Of a stretch of 60,326 nt of DNA, positions 18,297 to 26,190 are shown in pieces. Source of the stretch: CAZGSN01 sp964371655 (GTDB lineage: Bacteria; Desulfobacterota; Binatia; HRBIN30); the NCBI GenBank assembly GCA_964371655.1, contig CAYJOD010000034.1, positions 1 through 60,326 of the forward strand, read 5' to 3'. Positions within the stretch are counted from its first letter, which is position 1; every line of letters starts with the position of its first letter. The translations under genes and the position numbers were made by a program. Under the pieces are notes generated by a model, which was not told where the DNA came from, made no database searches, and worked only from the letters and a program-made list of their open reading frames with translations.

Positions 18297-19529
18297 ATGA
18301 AGCTATTGCGCATGACCATGGTGACGGCGCTGCGGGCTCTGCGGCGCAACAAGCTGCGCTCGGCTCTCACCATGCTCGGCGTGGTCATCGGCGTGGCCGC
18401 TGTCATCGCGATGGTCAGCATCGGCCAAGGAGCGAAGGCGGCGGTGCAAGCGCAGCTGCAGAGCCTGGGCACGAACATCTTGATGGTCGTGCCGGGCGCG
18501 ACCACCGCGGCCGGCGTGCGCTCCGGCTGGGGCGGGGTCTCCACCCTCAACGTTGGCGATGCGCAAGCCATCGAACGCGAGTGCCCTGCGGTTGGCGCCG
18601 TCACCTACTTCCGGCGCCAAGTGGTGCAGGTCAGCAACGGCGAACAAAACTGGAGCACGGTGGCACAGGCTTCGACCGCTTCGTTCGAAAAGGTGCGACA
18701 GTGGAGCACCATCAGCGGGCGCTTCTTCACACAGCGCGACGATGACACCGCCAATCGCGTTGTCGTTCTCGGACAAACGATTGTCGACAATCTTTTCGGC
18801 AGCGGCGAAGATCCGATCGGCGCGATGATCCGCATCAAAGGCGTCCCCTTCCGCGTTGTCGGCGTGCTTGAAGCCAAGGGACAAACCGCCTGGGGGCAGG
18901 ATCAGGACGACGTTGCGGTGATGCCGTTCTCGACTGGTGAGCGCCGTGTCTTCGGTTCGCAGATGCTCGGAACCGTCGACATGATCCACGTGAAGGCGGC
19001 GTCGAGCGACGACATCGAAGATGCGACCGAACAGATCACGCGTTTGCTGCGCGATCGCCACCGCACGCAACCGGGGCAAGAAGACGACTTCTCGGTTCGT
19101 AGCCTCAACGACATGTTCAAGGCGTCCGAGGGTGCGAGCCAGGTCATGGGAGCCCTGTTGCTCAGCGTCGCATCGATCTCGCTGCTGGTTGGCGGTATCG
19201 GCATCATGAACATCCTCTTGGTTTCGGTAACCGAGCGTACGCGCGAGATCGGTATCCGCATGGCGGTGGGGGCAAAGAGCCGGCACATCCTGCTGCAGTT
19301 CCTGGTCGAGGCGATTGTGCTGAGCATGGTCGGCGGCGCCGCCGGGGCCTTGCTGGGGGGCGGCTCGTCGCGACTCATCTCGCAGCTTGCCGGTTGGCCG
19401 ACTCTGGTCTCGCCGGCGGCGGCGCTGGGCGCCGTGCTGTTCTCCGCCGTCGTCGGTATCTTCTTCGGCTTCTACCCTGCCCACAAAGCCTCGCGCCTCG
19501 ATCCGATCGCAGCGCTGCGGTACGAGTGA
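18297..19529 (+). CDS. MacB-type ABC transporter permease (FtsX domain)
   Basis: A 410-residue permease. It has an N-terminal transmembrane helix after LRALRRNKLRSALTMLGVVIG, a large periplasmic MacB_PCD domain (about residues 40-260) and three C-terminal helices with the FtsX block: VTERTREIGIRMAVGAKSR and the end GFYPAHKASRLDPIAALRYE. This is the classic MacB permease layout. With the preceding ATPase, adaptor and TolC protein it completes an efflux system for antibiotics, peptides or lipid-like molecules; the substrate is not determined. It follows a hairpin repeat in the spacer. The ATG at 18297 is preferred over the TTG at 18288. Confidence 0.92.
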   Translation: MKLLRMTMVTALRALRRNKLRSALTMLGVVIGVAAVIAMVSIGQGAKAAVQAQLQSLGTNILMVVPGATTAAGVRSGWGGVSTLNVGDAQAIERECPAVGAVTYFRRQVVQVSNGEQNWSTVAQASTASFEKVRQWSTISGRFFTQRDDDTANRVVVLGQTIVDNLFGSGEDPIGAMIRIKGVPFRVVGVLEAKGQTAWGQDQDDVAVMPFSTGERRVFGSQMLGTVDMIHVKAASSDDIEDATEQITRLLRDRHRTQPGQEDDFSVRSLNDMFKASEGASQVMGALLLSVASISLLVGGIGIMNILLVSVTERTREIGIRMAVGAKSRHILLQFLVEAIVLSMVGGAAGALLGGGSSRLISQLAGWPTLVSPAAALGAVLFSAVVGIFFGFYPAHKASRLDPIAALRYE

Positions 19530-19534
19530 GAAAT

Positions 19535-19568
19535 CGGACCGATCAGTCCGATCCGACCGATCGGACCA
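19535..19568. repeat. GATCGGACC iterated repeat, second locus
   Basis: Starts 6 bp after the macB permease stop. Four units of the same 9-10 nt word as 11113-11150, including the self-complementary TCGGACCGATC. Confidence 0.8.
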
Positions 19569-19643
19569 ATCACGAGGCATCGACTGCTCAGAATCCCGAA
19601 CTGCCTTGAGTGGAGAGCTTCCTTTGTTATAAGCGCGCGTCCC

Positions 19644-20306
19644 ATGTCCGTGGTATCCATCGATGAAGCGCACCGCATCCTCGGCGCCGACGTGCTGGGC
19701 CCGAACGAGGCCGACGCCACGTTCGGCTCGGTGAGCGGCGGCAAGAACGCCGTGATTCCATTTGATCGCGAAGCGCTGGAGCAAGCTTTGCGCCTCGGCG
19801 AGATGCTGGTGTTTCGCGCCGCCAGCCTGGCCGACGGCACGAAGCTGACCATCGCGCACATGATCGAGGCGTTCCCGGCTGCCTTCGATCCGAAGTTTCT
19901 CACCAAGACGGGCTATCTGCTCAAGGACGAATGGGGCATCAGCCTCGAGCCGCTGACGGCGACCGAGACCTGCACTGGTGGTTGGGCTCTGATTCGCAAA
20001 GAGATCCTCGAAGAAGCGCGCAATCTCGCTTACGCGGCGCAGGATGCGCTGTTGCAGAGGTATGCCGAGAGTGCCGGTGAGCCCTATCGCCGCCGTCGTG
20101 CTACCGAGGTCGTCTACGATACCCTGCTGTATTGGAAGGCGCGCGACACGCGCCTATTGGCGAAGGCGTGGGATTGGACGAGCTCGCCGACGACGGACGG
20201 CGGCTACTTGAACGTCGGTGGATTCAGCGACCAGGGTATCCAGATATTCAGCTACTCGCGCGCCGTGCACCACGGCGCCCTCGCCGTCTGCCCGACACGC
20301 CCGTAG
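19644..20306 (+). CDS. Conserved-looking protein of unknown function
   Basis: A 220-residue soluble protein with no signal peptide or membrane segment. I do not recognise the family. Visible features are FGSVSGGKNAVIPFDREALEQ near residue 30, LLKDEWGISLEPL near 94, a Glu/Arg-rich helix (RKEILEEARNLAYAAQDALLQRY) and a Gly-rich end with GGYLNVGGFSDQGIQIF. The codon usage and third-position GC match the neighbours, which supports a real gene. It is followed 16 bp later by another small unknown gene and then a strong terminator, so the two are probably one transcription unit. Confidence 0.65.
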   Translation: MSVVSIDEAHRILGADVLGPNEADATFGSVSGGKNAVIPFDREALEQALRLGEMLVFRAASLADGTKLTIAHMIEAFPAAFDPKFLTKTGYLLKDEWGISLEPLTATETCTGGWALIRKEILEEARNLAYAAQDALLQRYAESAGEPYRRRRATEVVYDTLLYWKARDTRLLAKAWDWTSSPTTDGGYLNVGGFSDQGIQIFSYSRAVHHGALAVCPTRP

Positions 20307-20322
20307 GAGTGGAGACGGATCG

Positions 20323-20589
20323 ATGTACTTCGTCACCATCAGGCAACCCGGATATATTCTCTTCGCGATGACACCGAGCGAGCGCGCCGCGGTGGGCCTG
20401 ACCGAAAAGCAGGAAATGCACGTATTGCTGCGCGACTCTCTGCAATCGCCCTGGCGCGTCGCCGCGGAGTGGCCGGTGAGCGTGTGCTCGCAAACCGATT
20501 TCATGGGCAGCCTGCATCACGTCAGCGAGGACGCCGACCCGGCGAAGATCCTCGAACGAATTCCTGCGGCCGCCAAGCTGCGCGCGTAG
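20323..20589 (+). CDS. Small protein of unknown function
   Basis: An 88-residue protein with no signal peptide. The ATG at 20323 has a GGAG site about 8 nt upstream, and the longer frame to 20218 would overlap the upstream gene. Sequence features are MYFVTIRQPGYILFAMTP, a central DSLQSPWRVAAEWPVSV and a helical end. I do not recognise a family. It directly precedes a perfect intrinsic terminator at 20601, which marks the end of the unit with the 220-residue upstream gene. Confidence 0.6.
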   Translation: MYFVTIRQPGYILFAMTPSERAAVGLTEKQEMHVLLRDSLQSPWRVAAEWPVSVCSQTDFMGSLHHVSEDADPAKILERIPAAAKLRA

Positions 20590-20600
20590 ATCAAAACGAA

Positions 20601-20637
20601 AGAGCCACGGCGCCCGAAGCGCCGTGGCTCTTTTCTT
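20601..20637 (+). terminator. Rho-independent terminator
   Basis: A perfect 13-bp stem (AGAGCCACGGCGC, loop CCGAA, GCGCCGTGGCTCT) followed by TTTCTTCT. It ends the 19644-20589 unit and stands before the convergent lipoprotein gene. Confidence 0.92.
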
Positions 20638-20675
20638 CTCGACAGGTCGGACTTGCCGACCCCATCCGCGATCAG

Positions 20676-21461
20676 CTAGCCGCCGCAGATGGCCCTATCG
20701 CAGACGATTGGGCCGCGACCGTCCTGGTATTCACCGCCGGTGGCGGCTGCGATCGCCTTGCGCACGCAGCCGCTTTCAGCGGCGCGAGAAAACGCGTTGT
20801 CGTTGTACTCGGCGACGGTGGTACCGACTGCCGCCGGGGTGGCGCGCGCGACTTCACTCCGGATACAGGACAGCGCGCTTTCCGAGAAGAAGTCACAAAG
20901 ATGGACGAGCGGCGCGAAGGAAATGCGCTGCAGAACGAGTCGGACTACGGTCTCGCTGACGACGTCGATATCAGTGGTGTGTTGCCATACGAACGAACGC
21001 GTCCGGTCGGGTCCACCGCCCACGATCACCAGGTCCCGGCATGTCAGGGCGACCTCGCGCACATCCGGATCAACGATCTCGTAGCGTCCCTGCGCGTTGG
21101 TGAAGTCGCCTCCCACCAGCAACGCCCCGTCGGTGTTGCCATGATCGACGTCGACCTCGCTGAATATCCGAAACAGCGAAACCGGATGCTCCGCACCGAC
21201 CGGGAGAAATCCGGGCGGAAGCCCGGTCCCGGTCACATTGCCGTCGGCAAACGCTCTCGGGACCAGCTGCATGTCTTGCACGAAACGAATGAGCGGATTG
21301 GCTGCCGCGAACTGCCCGTTCGGCATGCTAACGGTTCCAATCAAGGCCGCCTCGGGGTTCGCGTCTTGGTTAGGCTCCTGAATGCTGGAGCTACCATCGG
21401 CGCCGCAGCCCGCTAAAGCCAGGAACGCAATCGCAGCCACAGCCACACAACCCTTCATCAT
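20676..21461 (-). CDS. Putative lipoprotein of unknown function
   Basis: A lipoprotein of about 261 residues. The signal peptide ends in the lipobox LALAGC, with Asp not at +2, so outer-membrane sorting is possible. The mature part has the block ALIGTVSMPNGQFAAANPLIRF, which looks like the start of a carboxypeptidase-regulatory-like beta domain. NAQGRYEIVDPD follows, then two Cys-containing helices toward the end (LVHLCDFFSES, SALSCIRSEVA, GCVRKAIAAATGG). I do not recognise a family. The ATG at 21461 or 21458 is preferred over the frame opening at 21494, because the signal peptide begins there behind an AGGGAG site. Confidence 0.65.
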   Translation of the reverse strand: MMKGCVAVAAIAFLALAGCGADGSSSIQEPNQDANPEAALIGTVSMPNGQFAAANPLIRFVQDMQLVPRAFADGNVTGTGLPPGFLPVGAEHPVSLFRIFSEVDVDHGNTDGALLVGGDFTNAQGRYEIVDPDVREVALTCRDLVIVGGGPDRTRSFVWQHTTDIDVVSETVVRLVLQRISFAPLVHLCDFFSESALSCIRSEVARATPAAVGTTVAEYNDNAFSRAAESGCVRKAIAAATGGEYQDGRGPIVCDRAICGG

Positions 21462-21622
21462 TCGACTCCCTGTTCGTCGGTGAACCCGTATCATCTGCCG
21501 TACCTCGACGCCCTACCTCACCCTGCAAAACAGCCGTTGTCAAGCAATTTGCTGGGCTTTGTCACGGCCGCGGCGCCGCCCAGCAGCGCTGCGCCGAGAG
21601 GTAGCGGCCGGCCGTAGCCGGA

Positions 21623-23494
21623 TCAGTCGCTGACGTCTTTGAACCCTTGGCTGTCGTTGCGGGCAGCCGGTGAGCTGAACACGCCTTCCCAACACCGGCC
21701 CAAGCTGTTGACGAGTTGGACGCGCACCCGCTGCTGCTGCGTCAGCAGTTGATTCGGAGTCGACCCGCGCAGGAGCGGCATCGTCGTTCCCGTTGCCTTC
21801 ACAGTGATCTTGCCCCTCTTCGGGTCGGGCGAGGATCTGATTGTCAGGGACTTCAAGCCATCGACTGCGGCGTCGTCATCGGAGTACACGAACCCGTCTC
21901 TGCGGGAGCTCCAGCAGCTGAATCCCCAGCGACACTTGGAGCCACCCGCGGCCTGCACGCTCATGGCGAGCACAGCGGTGTTGGCGACCTCGTCATACAC
22001 GCAGATGGCGTAGTCGGTGCCGCCGCCGACCGGGTCGCCGATCTCGGTGGGCAAAATTTCACCGTTGGACCACTTCCATTTCAAAGAGTCGCGGCGGTCG
22101 TCGCTCTTGTCCGTGAGCGACACGATCGCCTTCCTCGAGAGCGCGGGCAAACCGCAGACGCGCGGGGTCTCAGCGCAAAGCCCGCTGGCTGTCGCGGTCG
22201 GGGTCGGAGTCGACGTCGGCGCCACTGGAGTAACGGTGGGCGTCTTGGTCGCCGTCACCGAGGGCGGGTTGGTGGCAGTCCAGGTCGGCGCCGCCGTGAC
22301 GGTCACTGTCGGTGGCACCGGAGTAACCGTAGGCGGGTTGGTGGCCGTCCACGTCGGCGGCACTGTCACCGTCGACGTCGGCGGTACCGGAGCAACCGTG
22401 GACGTCCTGGTCGCCGTCACCGAAGGCGGATTGGTGGCAGTCCAGGTCGGCGTCGCGGTCCGTGTCGGAGGCGCTCCGACTGCTTCGGCGAACACGCGCA
22501 GCAAACCGGCTCCATAGGCAACCGCTTCGGGGTAGAGGACGCGTCCGTAGATCTGCAGCATGGATTCGCCGCTCGTGTTCGGCACACCCTTGAAGATGGT
22601 CGGGACGACGGGGCCGCCGTTGCCGCCGGTATTTTCGATGTACGCGTAGCCGCGCACGCGACGCGAACCGCCGCGACCGCTATTGTCGTCCGTCAGGGTT
22701 TCGTCGAGCATCCACCAGCCGTCGTTGCACAACGTTCCATTGCCAAAGCAATCAAAGCTGCCGATGCGATCGACTTCCCAGACGTCGTCACCCCAAAAAC
22801 CACCGTCGACCCAGTGCAGCGACGGGAACATGGCCTTGAACTCGCTGCTCACCTGCGTCGCCGTATTTTCGTCAATGTCGGCTTGATACGCGGTCTTGTC
22901 GTAGACCAGACGCGACAGCTCCCTTACGAACCCCGCGGCCGTTCGCACCGCCGCCAGCTTCGGGGTCACGGACGAGAAATCAAAGCTGTTGACGTTCGCC
23001 GGACCCCAATTCTCGAAGTCCTCATCGTCGGTAGCGTGCTGATCGTCGTGCGTATGTGCCGGCGACGTCATGTCCTGGATGAAGTGGAGAGCCCGACCCA
23101 TGCGATAGAACGCCGCATCCTCGCCGCTGTAGCTGCCGGCTTGGTACGCACCTACGCCCGCATCGTACTGATCTTCCGAGTTCTGCCACGCCGGTCCTGA
23201 ACCCAGTGCAAACCACGGTGCGGCATCCGTCTGCGGGTTGTAGAAGTGCCCGAGCGAGCGCGTCGCCGGTACGTCCTCGCCGTAGGATCCCTCCCTCACG
23301 TCGGGAGCATACGGGAAGAAGAACGGATTGTTCAAACTCGATACCGACCACTCGGCAAGCTTGCGATGCACGACGACGTTGTCGTGCGCCGACGCGGGCT
23401 GCGAAAACAACGCTAGGGCGGCGATCGAGCCAGCGGCGAGAACGGCGGAGCGCAGGCTCACGCGTCGGTTCGCTTCCATCGCTGCGCGTCGCAT
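21623..23494 (-). CDS. Exported zinc phospholipase C/S1-P1 nuclease-like protein with PT linker and C-terminal module
   Basis: A 623-residue exported protein with a three-part layout. The signal peptide (about 1-36) would leave a mature N-terminal His, matching the fold in which the N-terminal residue binds zinc. At about residues 135-146 the motif HFIQDMTSPAH (HXXXDXXXPXH) and the nearby DFENW resemble the zinc site of phospholipase C and P1 nucleases. Residues about 345-440 are a PT-rich linker with a repeated PTWTATNPPSVTAT unit. The last 180 residues form a Cys-containing beta-type module (DSLKWKWSNG, DYAICVYD, RVRVQLVNSLGRCWEG). Activity is inferred from the motif. It starts 6 nt after the HEAT-repeat gene stop. 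Confidence 0.7.
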   Translation of the reverse strand: MRRAAMEANRRVSLRSAVLAAGSIAALALFSQPASAHDNVVVHRKLAEWSVSSLNNPFFFPYAPDVREGSYGEDVPATRSLGHFYNPQTDAAPWFALGSGPAWQNSEDQYDAGVGAYQAGSYSGEDAAFYRMGRALHFIQDMTSPAHTHDDQHATDDEDFENWGPANVNSFDFSSVTPKLAAVRTAAGFVRELSRLVYDKTAYQADIDENTATQVSSEFKAMFPSLHWVDGGFWGDDVWEVDRIGSFDCFGNGTLCNDGWWMLDETLTDDNSGRGGSRRVRGYAYIENTGGNGGPVVPTIFKGVPNTSGESMLQIYGRVLYPEAVAYGAGLLRVFAEAVGAPPTRTATPTWTATNPPSVTATRTSTVAPVPPTSTVTVPPTWTATNPPTVTPVPPTVTVTAAPTWTATNPPSVTATKTPTVTPVAPTSTPTPTATASGLCAETPRVCGLPALSRKAIVSLTDKSDDRRDSLKWKWSNGEILPTEIGDPVGGGTDYAICVYDEVANTAVLAMSVQAAGGSKCRWGFSCWSSRRDGFVYSDDDAAVDGLKSLTIRSSPDPKRGKITVKATGTTMPLLRGSTPNQLLTQQQRVRVQLVNSLGRCWEGVFSSPAARNDSQGFKDVSD

Positions 23495-23500
23495 CGCCGT

Positions 23501-24451
23501 CTACTGCCCTTCCTTGACGCGGAGTCGCAGCTGCGCTCGGCGACCGATGCGCGACGGGCGCGTGCTCAGACGGCGAAGGGCCGCGGTGGAATCGGCGCTG
23601 GGAGAGTCCGTCAGCTCGTCGAGCGCCCAACTCGCCACCACCCGATTACCGCTGTGCGCCAACGTCTCCAGCGCGGCCGCCTGCTGTCGGCTGCTCGCAC
23701 CAGCGCCAGCTTGGATGGCGAGGGCGATGGCGGCGTAGCTCTTCCAGGCGCCATCCGGGTCTTGGAGAATCTCTTCAAGGCGCTGCCGCGCCGTGGTCGA
23801 GCTCAGGTATCCGAGGGCGCCGGTGGCGTCCTTTTGGGCGATCGGATTGTTGCTGTGCGTCGCGGCCAGGAGAATGTCCTCGCCTTCGCCGTTGCCCAGC
23901 ATCGCCATGACCCCGGCGGCAATGACGCGCACGCTCTCGTCGGAGTCCGCCAGGTAGGGTCGCAGCAGCGCCAGGTCTCGTGCCGCACCCACCTTGCCCA
24001 ATCCCACCATGGCGCGTTTGCGCACGCCGGCACTCGGCGCACTTTGCACAAGCTCGCGAAAACGACCGGCGGCGCGCGCATCCGCGAGAATTCGCAGAGC
24101 GCTGACGGCGCGACCCGTCACCTCGACGTCGGGATCGAACGAGGCGGCAAGCAGCGCGTCGACGGAATCGTGATCGCGCAGCTGAGCGAGCATGGCACAC
24201 GCCAGCTTGCGATCGCCGCGCGTACCGGTCGCCAGCATCTCGCGCAGTGCCGGGGCCGCCTCGGTGCGTTGATTGATGATCTCGGTGGCGATTTCGCCGA
24301 CATCCTGCGCCGGCGCCTTGCGAAAGGCCTCCACCAGGGCACGCGCGCTCTGACCCGCAAAGCGGCCTTGCGCCCACGCGGTGCCGTGTAGCCACGCCAG
24401 CCCCAAACACCCCACCGCGGCATAACGCCACGCCCGTCGCCCTAAACCCAT
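23501..24451 (-). CDS. Exported HEAT-repeat protein
   Basis: A 316-residue protein with a signal peptide (cleavage near AWAQG, about residue 28). The mature part consists of alpha-helical HEAT-like repeats of about 30 residues, for example LREMLATGTRGDRKLACAML, VRKRAMVGLGKVGAARD and DESVRVIAAGVMAMLGNGEG. Such solenoids are protein-binding scaffolds in the periplasm. It lies 6 bp upstream of the phospholipase C-like gene on the same strand, so the two products probably act together. A function beyond scaffolding is not evident. Confidence 0.8.
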   Translation of the reverse strand: MGLGRRAWRYAAVGCLGLAWLHGTAWAQGRFAGQSARALVEAFRKAPAQDVGEIATEIINQRTEAAPALREMLATGTRGDRKLACAMLAQLRDHDSVDALLAASFDPDVEVTGRAVSALRILADARAAGRFRELVQSAPSAGVRKRAMVGLGKVGAARDLALLRPYLADSDESVRVIAAGVMAMLGNGEGEDILLAATHSNNPIAQKDATGALGYLSSTTARQRLEEILQDPDGAWKSYAAIALAIQAGAGASSRQQAAALETLAHSGNRVVASWALDELTDSPSADSTAALRRLSTRPSRIGRRAQLRLRVKEGQ

Positions 24452-24612
24452 GAGAACTTCCTGTCCGCGAACGAAGAGCTCGCGCCGATTACGAATCAGA
24501 TCGACGCGGCGCGTATTCGTTACAGAATAACTTCTGCTGATTCAAGAACAAACGTCGATGTTCTTGTCGAGATGCCGTGCACGGTTACGCTCGGGGGCGG
24601 TCCCAGCGGCCG

Positions 24613-24747
24613 GGGCTTTGCACATGAAATCCTTGCCCGCGCCCTTGCCGTTGCCCGTGCCCTTCCGGAAACACCAGCGAGAACGGGCAAAGGCAATGGC
24701 AAGGGCACGGGCAAGAAGGATGAAGACGGAGTTTATGTGCAAAGCCA
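24613..24747. repeat. Long imperfect inverted repeat downstream of fur
   Basis: Outer arms GGCTTTGCACAT (24614-24625) and ATGTGCAAAGCC (24735-24746) are perfect complements. The interior pairs a CCTTGCCCGCGCCCTTGCC segment with GGCAATGGCAAGGGCACGG. The result is a hairpin of about 135 bp in the 353-bp gap between fur and the HEAT gene. The gap holds no ORF I would call. Confidence 0.8.
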
Positions 24748-24804
24748 GCGGCCAGCTACGACTGCCAACACGAGTCATCCCAGACCCGACGCCGGAGAGT
24801 CCGC

Positions 24805-25260
24805 CTAGTCGTTCTTCTTGCAATCGCGGCAGAAGCCGTAGAGCTCCATCTTGTGACCGGTGAAGCGAAAGCCGAGGCGTTCGGCGACCTCGGCTTGCAG
24901 GGCCTCGATGCGTTCCTCCTCGAACTCGACGATCTTGCCACAGCGCTCGCAGATGAGGTGATCGTGGTGGTGCCCTTCGCTGCTCTCGTAGCGCGCTTCG
25001 CCATCGCGGAAGTGGCGCTCCATCGCCAGGCCGCACTCCGTGAGCAGCTTCATCGTCCGGTACACCGTGGCGTAGCCGATGCGCGGGTTGACCTGCTTCA
25101 CCTCGCGGTACAGCTCTTCGACGCTGATATGGCGCTTGGCAGCGAAGAAGACGTGGGTGATATCGTCACGCTGAGACGTCGACTTCAGCCCCTGCTTGCG
25201 CAGGTGATCTTTGAGGATCGCGAAACGATCTCGGCTTGGCTTCGGAGCCGGGCTCGCCAC
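24805..25260 (-). CDS. fur: Fur-family metalloregulator
   Basis: A 151-residue ferric uptake regulator family protein. The N-terminal winged helix includes LKSTSQRDDITHVFF and RIGYATVYRTMKLL, the DNA-recognition helix. The metal-binding motif is EGHHHDHLICERCGKIVEF, and a second CXXC pair is CRDC at the C terminus. It is a dimeric metal-dependent repressor; Fur and PerR/Zur cannot be separated with certainty from sequence alone, though the HHHDH form and overall match favour Fur. It is 20 bp downstream of a conserved unknown gene in the same orientation. Confidence 0.93.
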   Translation of the reverse strand: MASPAPKPSRDRFAILKDHLRKQGLKSTSQRDDITHVFFAAKRHISVEELYREVKQVNPRIGYATVYRTMKLLTECGLAMERHFRDGEARYESSEGHHHDHLICERCGKIVEFEEERIEALQAEVAERLGFRFTGHKMELYGFCRDCKKND

Positions 25261-25280
25261 GGCAACCCCTGGCGCGGTCG

Positions 25281-25643
25281 CTACGCGACTACGGCAGCGC
25301 TGGAGGAGGGAGCGCGTTCGAGGAGGCGGCGCGCCGCTGGTGACAGATAGACATCATCGAGACCACAGCCGGCGAGCTCATCGACCAGGACATCGATCTG
25401 CGCCAACGCCGGCAAGGCGCGATCGAGCAGGAGCAAGCGTGTATCGCGTACACGACAGCTGCCGCTGCGGACCCGGTACCCGACCTCGCGCAACAGCTTC
25501 TCGTGCCGGACCTCAAAACCCACCGCCTGCGCGGCTGCCTTCAGTTCGTCCAGCAGAGCCTCTGCTTCGGCGTTGTGATTTCGGTTGGTCTCGTGTTTGG
25601 CTGCCACGTTGCGGTATCTACTGGAGACCTCTGTCGCGATCAA
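25281..25643 (-). CDS. Conserved hypothetical protein upstream of fur
   Basis: A 120-residue soluble protein. The recognisable core is ALLDELKAAAQAVGFEVRHE, KLLREVGYRVRSGSCRVRDT, LLLLDRALPALAQIDVLV and GLDDVYLSPAARRLLE. I recall similar proteins in deltaproteobacterial genomes but no function. It has no metal-site motif such as CXXC or HXH. It shares the orientation of fur, with 20 bp between them, so it probably belongs to the Fur transcription unit. Possible start codons are at 25643 and nearby. Its role is unknown. Confidence 0.7.
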   Translation of the reverse strand: MIATEVSSRYRNVAAKHETNRNHNAEAEALLDELKAAAQAVGFEVRHEKLLREVGYRVRSGSCRVRDTRLLLLDRALPALAQIDVLVDELAGCGLDDVYLSPAARRLLERAPSSSAAVVA

Positions 25644-25698
25644 GAGCTGCGGTGCACTCTTGCCGGATCACGGCGAAGCTCGCCACCCACCGGCGCAG

Positions 25699-25764
25699 GC
25701 TAAAGTCCTGCGCCTACATTGCGAATGGGCCTACGAACGCGGGCTGTAGGCGCAGGACTTTAGC
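25699..25764. repeat. Perfect 20-bp inverted repeat upstream of the fur unit
   Basis: GCTAAAGTCCTGCGCCTACA at 25699-25718 and its exact complement at 25745-25764, with a 26-bp spacer. The element belongs to a 547-bp gene-free gap (25644-26190) composed almost entirely of palindromic repeats. Confidence 0.9.
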
Positions 25765-25836
25765 GACATCATTACACACAACGCGAAGCCCTGCCTTAGC
25801 GCGTGTCCCGTAGAATCCCGGAGGGATGACAGCGAT

Positions 25837-26025
25837 TAGCCGGTGGTTGAGGCCACAGGCCGATACCACCGGCTACGGGGCCGGATATCGTGCACCCCGG
25901 TAGGGGTGCCAGCTGTCGAAAGCCTTTTTGCTCCGCTGAGCACGACGTGCTTGCACCCCGACCGGGGTGCGAAATACGAGGGCCACGTATGATCCGGTGG
26001 TATCGCTTCGCTCAACCACCGGCTA
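25837..26025. repeat. Cluster of REP-like palindromes
   Basis: Four stem-loops in a row. The first and last pair TAGCCGGTGGT with ACCACCGGCTA (25837-25875 and 25992-26025). The middle two are TGCACCCCGGTAGGGGTGC and TGCACCCCGACCGGGGTGC. The head-to-tail arrangement of matching hairpins resembles REP/BIME clusters mobilised by REP-associated transposases; a remnant of such a transposase lies at the right end of the window. Confidence 0.75.
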
Positions 26026-26190
26026 ATTTCTCCGACCCCTTTGGGGTCCAGAATCCAGATACGCGTGCATGCCGAGTTGTGTGCAATGATGTGGACTTTA
26101 GCCTTTGCCGCGACTGTGATCCCGGTGCGAACGGCTCCGCCCTCCCCTAGCCGGCTTGAAGCCTCGGCAGTAGCGATGTAGAGCCCGGGC

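Noticed and set aside
18303..19859. Minus-strand frame of 518 codons
   Set aside because: Antisense to the macB permease and the following gene; rich in Arg/His/Asp as expected of a shadow, with no domain.
25699..26025. CRISPR-like array
   Set aside because: The palindromes differ in type and spacing, with no set of identical direct repeats separated by similar-length spacers, and no cas genes are present.
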